Positions 12,537-21,845 of a DNA stretch of 64,000 bases are shown here, in pieces. The DNA is from Cyathus striatus (taxonomy: Eukaryota; Basidiomycota; Agaricomycetes; Agaricales; Nidulariaceae): positions 2,852,001-2,916,000 of the forward strand of contig JAOVFP010000010.1 in the NCBI GenBank assembly GCA_025738555.1, read 5' to 3'. The notes below the pieces were generated by a model. That model did no database searches. It saw only the letters and a program-made list of their open reading frames with translations, and was not told the DNA's origin. Every line of letters begins with the position of its first letter. Within the stretch, counting starts at the first letter, position 1. A program made the position numbers and the translations under genes.

Positions 12537-14416
12537 TGAAGTTCCGAGTGTGGAAATATTCACCGTAGTCGTAATTCGGCTGTGTCGTAACTTCGGGGCG
12601 TCGTAATTCCGAAAAACCCTCTATTTTTCATTTTTTTCTCCGTACATAGGTGCTGTTACATATTAGAATTCATGTATATGTCTTTTATAAAAACATACAC
12701 CCTATCATTGCTGTTTTATAATACATTTTTGTCACTTCTTCCTCTCGGCTTCCTTTTCCGAGACCTTTCCCACATTAATGGAGGCGAGCGAATGAGAGGT
12801 ATGTCTAACGTAGGGTTCCTTTTTTCTACATCTCTACTTTCATTAATGATTACACACTACAGTAGGCTTAGTGCTTTCATAAATCATTTCGAAGTATATA
12901 GCTTTGCGAGAAGTGTCCCTCTATATTTAATATTTTTGTTGTGATTGAGAGAAAGCAATTCTATACCAATGTATGTTACATATATCACCATTTTAATCGC
13001 TACTTACATGGTTCCATGTAGTAATACAATACATATGCTATCTCTCTACTTGTACCTTCCGTTTAAATATACTTGTGCCGCTGAAATGTCTTAAGTTGTC
13101 TCTACAAACCTGACGGAGGATGGTGTAGTGTGCTAATAATCTGTATGCGTGCGGTATTTATGCTATTATATATCCTTTGTGCAGGTAATACTTCCTCGCT
13201 ACTAGTAGTCGATTGTAGAGTAGGCAAACTGCCTGCGCTGCGAATCTCAGTTTATTCGATACCTGAAGACGTTCCAAGTCGTATTACGTAATTTCCAGAT
13301 CGCGCATCACGCTACATTGATGTGTCCGCACGCGTTCTCCAATCATCAGCACCCCCGCTTTCTCTCACACAAACATTCCTCATTTCGTATCTATTCGTGC
13401 ATCGTTCCAGCGTATACCCATATCCTGCGACACTCAGCGTTCTCAAAATAGGTCTGACATCGGCACCGACACCAAGACCCTGATGTGTGACAAGAAAACT
13501 TGTCTCCTCGCAAACCTCAACCCACCGGACTTTCCTACTCAAGTTTTCCATGCTTATAAATGTTTCAGGCTATGTCCTTTTTATTCCTCTTTATAACATT
13601 GTCAGATATACAATTTCTTTCCGAATTTAAATTTATCAGTATATAAATCCATGTAGATACTCTACAGAGAATCTAACCAAGTTTTACATCGTCTCTAATT
13701 CCACTTCTAAGTTTACTGCATCATCTCAAGACTCTAACTTCCAATTTCACTCCTTATGTTCTATACTCTCATTTTTTCCCTTTGCTAATTTCATTATTTT
13801 CACCTTAGAATTCCCAGTCGGATGGATGTCTCGACGACTCACATTATTTGTCTTTGTGAGGTACGCACAACTGCACTTTCACCTTTTCAACATTATATAG
13901 ATGTAACTTCCAAGCATTCCCTTGTGCAATTTGAATCACCGAAGCTTGTTGCACAAATGCGGGACATGGCTTACGAAGCCCAGAGTCTAGACATTCTTAA
14001 TTTGGGTATACATAAGTTTCACGTCGTGCCCATGTCATGCTAATGTTCAATATTATGCAAAATGATAGTATAATTTAAATAGAGTTCCTCACAATTATAA
14101 AAAATAATCTGTGTGTGTGCATGTGTTGCAAAAATATACTTAAATGGTGATAAAAAAAACAGGCATCCTTATGGATGTAAGTACCTCTTATTCGCTCACC
14201 TCCATTAGTGTGGGAAAGGTCTCGGAAAAGGAAGCCGAGAGGAAGAAGTGACAAAAATGTATTATAAAACAACAATCATACGGTGTATGTTTTTATAAAA
14301 GACATATACATGAATTCTAATATGCAACAGCACCTATGTATGGAGAAAAAAAAAAGAAAAATAGAGGGTTTTTCGGAATTACGGCTACGGTGGGTATTTC
14401 CACACTCGGAACTTCA
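12537..14416. mobile_element. 1.88-kb DNA element with long (about 250 bp) inverted repeats
   Basis: The left end starts TGAAGTTCCGAGTGTGG and the right end is its reverse complement. The inverted repeats continue inward for about 250 bp (about 12537-12800 against 14190-14416) with scattered mismatches, giving a foldback-like structure. Both ends abut a TA dinucleotide (12535-12536 and 14417-14418), which fits the Tc1/mariner-type target TA. The middle contains only short frames and no recognisable transposase, so it is non-autonomous. It sits exactly at the junction of the ICMT tandem duplication. Confidence 0.75.
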
Positions 14417-14570
14417 TAAATAGATGGAGCGTCATATGTTTCATCACCGCTGTCGCGCATGGTGGCAAGTGCCGGTTAGCTCAGACTGCAGGCTGTCAAG
14501 AACATCCTCCCTCGCACCTCACATATAAATATGTTCATTTCCTGGATTCAGTGATTCAAACTAGAGCCTC

Positions 14571-15242
14571 ATGTCCAAGGCCTTCAAACTTCTCTTTCTC
14601 CTTTCAACAATATGGAATACATATATTTCATGCACATCCCCACATCCCAATCGCCCGCGCAACACAATTCCACAGCCCCGCACAGCCTCGATTTTCTTAC
14701 CGCTAGTTGCAAAAGTCGGTCTTCCTACATCTTTTCAAATTTATGTCTCACACTATACCGAAGATATTATTTGTCTCCCTTCTTTTCCTAGAAATAAGTC
14801 TCGTACTCCTCCCTACGAAAGCACTCCATCTCCCTACACCCTCGTCGGAAATTACACCCCAGTTCTTTCTGGGATCGCTTTTTAATCTACTCGGTGGCCG
14901 TATACGACAGGCCTGTTACAATGCCCTGGGGAGATTTTTACATTTGAAGTGGGGACACACCAGAGCCATAAACTAATAACCACCGGCCCATATGCATTTG
15001 TTCGGCACCCTAGCTACACAGGTGGACTGACAGCCTTATTAGGTTGCTTACTTGTCCTCAACTCGAGCATTTGGATCCCTAGAATTATTTGGGGTGTAGC
15101 ATGTAGCGTACCAGTTGGTTATGTGCTATTTGCTTTTCGTAGGCTAGACGTAGAGGATGAAATGCTGCGTAAGGAATTTGGAGTCGATTGGGAGAGATGG
15201 AAGGAACAAGTGCCATATAAACTTGTACCTGGAATATATTGA
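14571..15242 (+). pseudogene. ICMT copy 5, single-base frameshift
   Basis: Near-identical to copy 4. Exon 1 is 14571-14714 and exon 2 starts at 14764. In exon 2 the run of six T in copy 4 is five T here (about 14935-14939), shifting the frame right after NALGR. The correct frame resumes downstream with TTGPYAFVRHPSYTGG and ends normally at 15242, so the rest of the gene is undamaged. Either a very young pseudogene or a homopolymer error in the assembly. The TATA box at 14524-14529 is retained. Confidence 0.8.
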
Positions 15243-15585
15243 TGATCCTTGTAGTTGTATGGCGTCACCTTCATGTATCTCGAGTTTGACTAATCTTGTT
15301 CTCATCGCCATTACTACTTACTACCCATGTATTAAGTCCAAAACATCAGGTCTGATGGTTTCGATTGGGTTCTGAACATGATGAACAGGTGATATGTGAG
15401 TTCCAAAAACACCCTTGACTTGACGTCTGTAGAATCACTTATTTGCGCTGTTCCTTGTTCAGAAACAACACAATAACGACAATCTTGCCTATTAAGGCGT
15501 TATCTCAGGCTGTCAAAAACATCAGACCATTTATATACATAATGTTATACTTATACCTGATCCAGTAGTTCACAATATCGAATCC

Positions 15586-16250
15586 ATGCCCCTCTTTAAA
15601 CTCCCCTTATTACTGTCAACAATATGGAGCATATACATTACATGCACAGTCCCTCACTCCAATCGACCACACAATCAAATTCCACAATCTCGTGCAATTC
15701 CAACTCTCCTGCCACTAGTCATCAAAGTCAGTCCTTTTACACTTTTTTTAGTTTAATTCTCACAGGATTCCCAAAGATATTATTCGTTACACCTCTACTC
15801 ATCGAATTAATTATGATACTCCTCCCTGATGTTTTCTTTTTTTCAACTCCCTCAACTATCACTCCCCAATTCCTCTTAGGATGGTTCCTGAGCCTGGTCG
15901 GTGGTCTTATCCGGCAAGCCAGCTATAATGCCCTAGGGAACTTCTTTACATTCGAGGTGGGAACGTGAAAGGACCATAAACTAATCACCACCGGACCGTA
16001 CGCGGTCATTCGACACCCAGGTTATACGGGAGGAGAGATGGCTATCATAGGCTGTCTAATTGTACTCAACTCGTGTGGGCGGATCCATAGGATTGTTTGG
16101 CGTGCGATATTGGTCGTGTTCATGATTACTGTGATGGTTACCTTTTACAGGGTAAGAGTGGAGGATAATTTGCTCTGCAAAGAATTTGGAGATGAGTGGG
16201 AGAGGTGGAGTGAGAGAGTACCGTATAGACTTGTACCAGGGATATACTAG
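15586..16250 (+). pseudogene. ICMT copy 7, nonsense codon
   Basis: Exon 1 is 15586-15726 (47 codons) and exon 2 is 15777-16250, with a 50-bp intron in the standard place. In exon 2 the codon that is CGA (Arg) in copy 2 is TGA here (15966-15968), a C-to-T change at a CpG, 12 codons before the RHPGYTGG motif. The frame after the stop is open to the normal end RVPYRLVPGIY. Only this lesion is visible. Confidence 0.82.
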
Positions 16251-16942
16251 TGCAGAGTCAGAGGCAGCGGGACCATCAATTGGAGGGATTCACATTAAGT
16301 ACACAAGGATGAATACCATTTTCAAGCACACATTAGAATGTATGGTCAGAATGTTCACGTCGAGAAATGAATGGCATCTAATATTTTTGTTCTTGAAAAC
16401 GACACTGAAACGTCGACGACAACATCAAATTTGACCTCGAATGGAAAACGAACAAAGCGGGAGGATTAACAGACAATATAGAGTAAAGACATCCGATGTT
16501 ACACAAAGAGCTTAGAGGTCATAGAGACTTGTACAGTAATTGTAGTAGTACTTGATCCTGGATGATTTAATATGAGTTGGCGAGTCCAATGGAACAACTT
16601 ACGCGATGAAAATTACCAAATATTATCGAGCTCCGATTGCCTCACGCCGAATTGAACAATTTCACATAATACTTTGTATAAATACTAAAGGAAAACGGTA
16701 CCATCACAAAAATAACGCAATGCTCTCGTTTGGGTTCCGAATAGCAGGATTACCGTGGCCCAGTGACATGTGTAAAGATAACCATCCCCCTACTAAATAC
16801 TATGCATACTATATGTCATTATCAGTTGCAAGCAATGTGATTCCAGAATCCATGCTCAGTTCCGACTGTCAAAAACGTCATTCCCTGAACATACAAATAA
16901 CACTATTTATTATTCCCAGAGTACCACAATGTTGAACCCATC
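16251..16942. other. spacer before ICMT copy 8
   Basis: No gene or clear repeat seen. Frames at 16186-16434 and 16606-16935 have no family resemblance. Confidence 0.4.
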
Positions 16943-17494
16943 ATGTCCCTCCTCAAAATTCCCTTCCTTCTCTCAGCAATGTGGGGCATATACGTTACAT
17001 GCACGGCCCCTCATCCAGCTAGACCGCACAATCCTATCCCACAACATAGCTCAATCCCAATCCTCATACTATTTCTCATTAAAGTCAGTTTCTAGTATAC
17101 ATTTCTCTCCGACCCACATCTCACACAATAGAAAGCTATTATTCGTCCCTCTTCTAGTTATAGAAACTGCTCACATAATCCTTCCCAGCACCATCCCCCT
17201 CCGCACACCCTCAACAGAAATCACACCCCGATTCCTCCTGGGCTGGCTCGTAAATCTACTCGGTGGTCATATCCGAAAAGCAAGCTACGATGCCCTAGGA
17301 GATTTCTTTACATTCGAAGTGGGGATACACAGGGATCATAAACTGATAACAACAGGACCATACGCAAACGTTCGACACCCGAGCTATACAGGCGGGCTAG
17401 CAGCACAACTAGGTTGCTTACTTATCTTCAACACATGCATTTGGATTCCAGGAATTATTCGGGTTGTAACATGGGGAGTTGTCATTTATAATAT

Positions 17495-19025
17495 TGGGGA
17501 TGCCCAATGCTTATATGTCACGTGGCCCACAAATATCACAGTGTGTCACACTGCTGTCACAAAACCTGAAGTCGGCCTGTTTTACCTCAATCTTTCATCA
17601 AATTGACACAAATTTTTTACCATCATGCAGCTTAGAGCATGTAGAATACATATACATGCACATATAAACTGTAAATCAACTACATATCTAAAGTGCAAGG
17701 CATAGAATATATGGAGTTCATGTTTGCACATATTTGCTTTGGTCATAGAGCAGCACTAAATTGTATAGAATGAAGCAACCACTGCACAGATTGATGTAAT
17801 ATATATAGAAAATGTGTACTACTGATCAACTACTACAACTCTCCGCATTTATATTTTATATTTTCAAACTTACATGTGCAGAAATCATAAATTTTCGAGT
17901 GAAGTACACTATTTGCCACGAATATATCAATTTTAATGTAAATATATCCAATTTTGCTTCAGTATTCTACCTACGAGTTGTATAAATCGATCCTGGAGTA
18001 TACTGTGTGTAGATGAAATGGGGGATGAATGAAGAAGCATCAAACTATGTTGTCGAAGCATGTAATCAATATCTGAGCTCATGTTTGCGCATGTTTGCTT
18101 TGGTCATAGGGTAGCACTAAATTGTATAGAACGAAGCAACCACTGCACGGATCGATATGATTAATAGAGCGTTTTTACACTACTCATCAATGGCTAAAAT
18201 AATCCGCATTTAGATTTTTTATTTTCATACTTGTATATGCAGAAATCATAATTTATCGAGCTAAGTACACTGTTTCTGCCATGAATATATAGCATTTTAA
18301 TATAAATATATAAAATTATGGCTCAATAATCTACTTATATACTGTAGAAATAAATCTCAAAGTATCCTGAGTGTATAGATCGAATGGAGTGATGAAAGAA
18401 GAAGTGTTAAGCCATGTTGTCGAAGCATGGAATCTATTAAGTTCTTATTTGTGCATGCTTGCTTTGGCCTTAGGGTACCTCACAGTAGGCCAGATACTAA
18501 ATTGTATAGAATACAACATCCACTGCACAGATTGATACAATATATAGAGCGTTTTTGCACTACTCATCGATGGCTAAAACTCTCCGCATTTAGATTTTTT
18601 ATTTACGGATCAGAATATGTAGAAGTAGCGATTTTTCTAGTTGAAATATGTCTTATGGTGTCAAATTTAAAATTCTAATCGCGGGCGTATGTTCTCCTCA
18701 ATGAGTAGTACAATTTTGCTCTATAACACAAGTTGATCCGATAATTGTGTGTTGAGTTCTATTCAAAATGGTTTTCCCCTGCCAAAATTGCACAGATTAT
18801 GAAACTATCTGAGTTTTCTGTCGTTATATTTATGTATACCTCGAAACAAAACATTTTATATATTGGAATAATTTATAAAAACATAATACAAGTTATTACA
18901 TGATGGTAGATTACATGTGGAAAGAGGAATGTCAAAAAATATGTCTGGCTTCAAGTTTCAGGACTGTCACACAGTGTGACTATGTGTCACGGCGCGGCTC
19001 CATAACCGAGGATTGGGCACCCCCA
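17495..19025. mobile_element. 1.53-kb DNA element inside ICMT copy 8
   Basis: Imperfect terminal inverted repeats: the left end TGGGGATGCCCAATGC matches the reverse complement of the right end (TGGGGGTGCCCAATCC), and the pairing extends inward past a GTCAC/GTGAC block. Flanks are AT-rich (TTTATAATAT left, TTTATATAG right) and look like an imperfect duplication of TTTATA. The AT-rich interior is dominated by three tandem units of about 363 bp. No transposase was recognised. Confidence 0.7.
17719..18660. repeat. three tandem repeats of about 363 bp
   Basis: Landmarks recur at 17719, 18080 and 18444 (a segment reading TTTGCTTTGGTCATAG or close variants, followed by ACTAAATTGTATAGAA). Unit spacing is about 361-364 bp. 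The third unit is the most diverged and is cut short. They lie entirely inside the element that splits ICMT copy 8. Confidence 0.75.
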
Positions 19026-19261
19026 TTTATATAGTGATGGTTGCTTATTACAGGGTGGTGATGGAGGATGAAATGCTTCGTAAGCAGTTTAGAGATGATT
19101 GGGAGAAGTGGAGGGAGAATGTGCCTTATGCACTTGTACCATGGATATATTAACATTACTGGCTCAACTTTGATCATAATTACCAGTCTACCGTTGAAAA
19201 ATGACTCTATGGCGCAGGTAAGTAAAAGAAAAATTGATCGAGTGGACGACGTTAACCATCA

Positions 19262-19860
19262 CGGAAGTCAACCGGGAAAAAGTAAGTAGTACAGCCTGAT
19301 TCAACCAGAAAGATCTGAGCCTTAAAGCGCTTGTCTCCCAAAGAAATACAGTGTAACACCAGTGGGCACCGTAGCATGTGCACCATTAGTGTACGATATT
19401 GGGCACGTAAATACTTTATGAAGTACAAAGGGTCCTTAATATCTACTTGACTGAAGTGCATTCAGCGGTACATTCACAAGACTAATACAATAGTAGTAAT
19501 TTTATTAAGGATCCGAACAGCAGGCGATTTCCGTAGCTTGACGTGAGTAAAGAATAGTAAATATATTTATCGTCCTCGAGAAAATAGAACAAGGCCAATG
19601 CGTGCGGACAAACAGTCAGCCGGGAAAAAATTAGTCTAGCCTGGAACCCTGAATCATCTGAGCTTTAAAACGTCTAAGGAATTCAATGTAACATTGTAAA
19701 CACTTATCAAGTTTCGGGGTTTGATTATACTTTCAGTAGCTTACTTGACTGTATAAATGATTAGAATGTCTTAAATACAACAACACATTCACAAGACTAA
19801 CTTCGCAATCATTTCATTTAAGTAGGATCCGAACAGCAGGCTATTTTCGTAGCTTAACGT
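19262..19860. repeat. tandem duplication of the promoter region before ICMT copy 9
   Basis: The segment from about 19262 (AACCGGGAAAAAGTAAG, then GATCTGAGCC, then GGATCCGAACAGCAGG near 19508) is repeated from about 19617 with point changes and small indels (GGATCCGAACAGCAGG again near 19826). The period is about 320-355 bp. The second copy runs straight into the promoter of ICMT copy 9. Confidence 0.6.
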
Positions 19861-19965
19861 GTGTGAAGATCATCGTCCAGTGCTCTCGAGCTACCAAGAA
19901 CACCAGGTCCTTTCCATGACATATAAATTTGAACACAAAGCATTTCCATATTTCAAAATCCGACA

Positions 19966-20621
19966 ATGTCCCTTCTCAAACTTCCCTTCCTCCTCTCGAC
20001 AATATGGAACACATACGTTATATCCACAGCCCCTCACTCCACAAGACCGCACAACCCAATCCCACAATACAGCTCAATACCAATCCTCATGCTATTTCTC
20101 ATTAAAGTCAGTCACTACGCACTTCCCTTTATCCCACATCTCACACAACGAGGGAGATATCATTCACTTCCCTTTTAATCCTCGAAACTACCCACATGCT
20201 CCTCCCCCTCCCCACACCCTCGAAAGAAATCACACCTCAATTCCTCCTAGGCTGGCTCTTAAATCTCCTCGGCGGCCGTATCCGAAAAGCAAGCTACAAC
20301 GCCTTAGGAGACTACTTCACATTCGAAATAGGGACACACAAGGAACATAAGCTGATAACAACCGGACCATATGCATACGTTCGACATCCGAGTTATACAG
20401 GCTTGGTAACAGGCTTACTAGGTTGCTTATTGGTGTTCAACACGTGCGTTTGGATTCCGAGGATTATATAGATTGCAGCGTGTGGAGCTTCTGCTTTTAT
20501 TGCGATGGTTACGTTTTATAGGGTTGCAGTGGAGGATGATATGCTTCGTAGGCGGTTTGGTGATGATTGGGTGAAGTGGAGGGTGAGGGTGACGTATGGA
20601 ATTTTTCCATGGATATATTAG
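19966..20621 (+). pseudogene. ICMT copy 9, nonsense codon
   Basis: Exon 1 is 19966-20106 and exon 2 is 20157-20621, with the usual intron. The frame runs through TTGPYAYVRHPSYTG to RII, then meets TAG (20469-20471) where other copies have TGG (Trp). After the stop the frame continues to a C-terminal block that is also eroded (EDDMLRRRFGDDW, then VTYGIFPWIY in place of VPYRLVPGIY). The TATA box at 19922-19927 is intact. A decaying copy. Confidence 0.8.
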
Positions 20622-20928
20622 TGCATTACGCGGAGGCTCTTCGAGCTTCTGGTAAGATTAGTATTAAGTTTATCATACATAAACAGTGTACTCAAAATAC
20701 AAGGAAATAAAAATCGAAATAGGTAACCAAGCATTTAACATATACCATATGCCCACCGTTCCTGAAATGTGGATAAGCCCATAACAAGCTAATACCCTCA
20801 TCAAACTGGAAGAAAAGTTATTCAGAACCAACAGCGTCCGATAAAATAAGTGCTTCGATGTTTTCAATATGCTTAAAGTACACCATCTCGGTGAAATTTA
20901 TCAAAATTATTTATTCGAGAGAGAGTAC

Positions 20929-21012
20929 TGCCTCTTGGCTGGATTGAACAACCGACCTCACCATTTCATATCAAAGTACGAGTGGCGCGCTCTACCACTG
21001 AGCTAAAGAGGC
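20929..21012 (-). tRNA. tRNA-Thr (anticodon CGT) with a 12-nt intron
   Basis: On the minus strand a complete cloverleaf folds: acceptor GCCTCTT paired with AAGAGGC, discriminator A, D-arm GCTC/GAGC, anticodon stem CGCCA paired with TGGTG, T-arm GGTTG-TTCAATC-CAGCC. The anticodon loop reads CT-CGT-A, followed by about 12 nt of intron at the canonical position 37/38, giving anticodon CGT for Thr ACG codons. Mature length is 72 nt. It is divergent from ICMT copy 10, whose start lies about 90 bp away. Confidence 0.88.
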
Positions 21013-21103
21013 ATTGTTTATGTTCCACATAAGCCATCCACAACGCCCTAGCACAACAAATCCCAACACCGCGTCTTCCTCTCCTCTTCTCCCTCTCAAC
21101 CAC

Positions 21104-21739
21104 ATGCTCAAACTCGTTCTACTAGGACTAACAGCCTGGAGCGCCCACACCACATTCACCCCCCCGCACCCAACACCCACAACCGCACCACCCCAACCTT
21201 ACCTCCCACTCCTAATCGCACCCCTCCTCAAAACACTATTCACAGCTCTCCTCCTAACAGAATGCATCTTCATCCTCTTTCCCTCCTCCCTCCATAACCT
21301 CCCCCTCCCCACACCCAACTTGAACGTCACACCACTAAGCATCCTCGGAACCCTTCTCTCACTCCTCGGTGCCCTCCTTCGAAAGAAATGCTACAAAACC
21401 CTCGGGAGGCATTTCACATTCGCAGTATCAATCCAACCGAAGCATACACTCATCACTACCGGTCCTTATTCCATCGTACGCCACCCGAGCTATACAGCCG
21501 CCGCACTCGCCTCTATAGGTGTTTTACTCGTTCTCAGTGATTCTTGGGGGCCTGCTGAGTGGGGGTACGAAAGGGTAGTTACCTGGGCGTTAGTATGGGG
21601 CATTATGGGTATAGTAGGGATGCTTGTCCTCTTCCCCCGGCTCAAGAGCGAAGATACACTCCTCCGTAAGCATTTTGGTGCGGAATGGGAACAGTGGAGA
21701 GGGAGAGTACCGTATAGTCTCGTACCTTATATTTACTAG
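21104..21739 (+). CDS. ICMT-like methyltransferase, array copy 10 (intronless)
   Basis: A single exon of 211 aa. Exon-1 and exon-2 homologous parts are fused precisely where copies 1-9 have their intron (APLLK then TLFTALLLTE). Motifs are intact: TTGPYSIVRHPSYTAA, then EDTLLRKHFGAEWEQW and RVPYSLVPYIY. The coding sequence is much richer in C (codons such as CTC, ACC and CCC) than the AT-richer copies, and it is the most diverged member. An in-frame ATG at 21014 would add 30 residues, but homology supports 21104. It could be the conserved ancestral-type paralogue. Confidence 0.85.
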   Translation: MLKLVLLGLTAWSAHTTFTPPHPTPTTAPPQPYLPLLIAPLLKTLFTALLLTECIFILFPSSLHNLPLPTPNLNVTPLSILGTLLSLLGALLRKKCYKTLGRHFTFAVSIQPKHTLITTGPYSIVRHPSYTAAALASIGVLLVLSDSWGPAEWGYERVVTWALVWGIMGIVGMLVLFPRLKSEDTLLRKHFGAEWEQWRGRVPYSLVPYIY

Positions 21740-21845
21740 CTAGTACAAACCATAACTAGAGGATATACTACCAATTCGTTAACCCAAATCCAATAAATAA
21801 GCACGAAAAAGAAAGAGTGACATGTACTATAATACTTTTATCCAT

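Larger units (their letters stand above)
16943..19153 (+). pseudogene. ICMT copy 8, split by a transposon
   Basis: Exon 1 is 16943-17083 and exon 2 begins at 17136 with LLFVPLLVIE. It runs through TTGPYANVRHPSYTGG to about 17494, where a 1.5-kb insertion interrupts it in the fourth membrane segment. The remaining 3' part resumes at about 19026 (YYRVVMEDEMLRKQF, then LVPWIY) and stops at 19153. If the insertion is removed in thought the reading frame is continuous, so the insertion is the disabling event. Read through, the frame ends inside the insertion at 17606. Confidence 0.82.

Noticed and set aside
14075..14275. 66-codon frame similar to the one at 12672-12944
   Set aside because: The similarity exists because both lie in the inverted repeats of the same transposon; it is not a gene family.
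17719..18660. Regular repeats considered as a CRISPR array or centromeric satellite
   Set aside because: The organism is a eukaryote; there are only three units of 363 bp without spacers, and all lie inside a TIR-bounded element.
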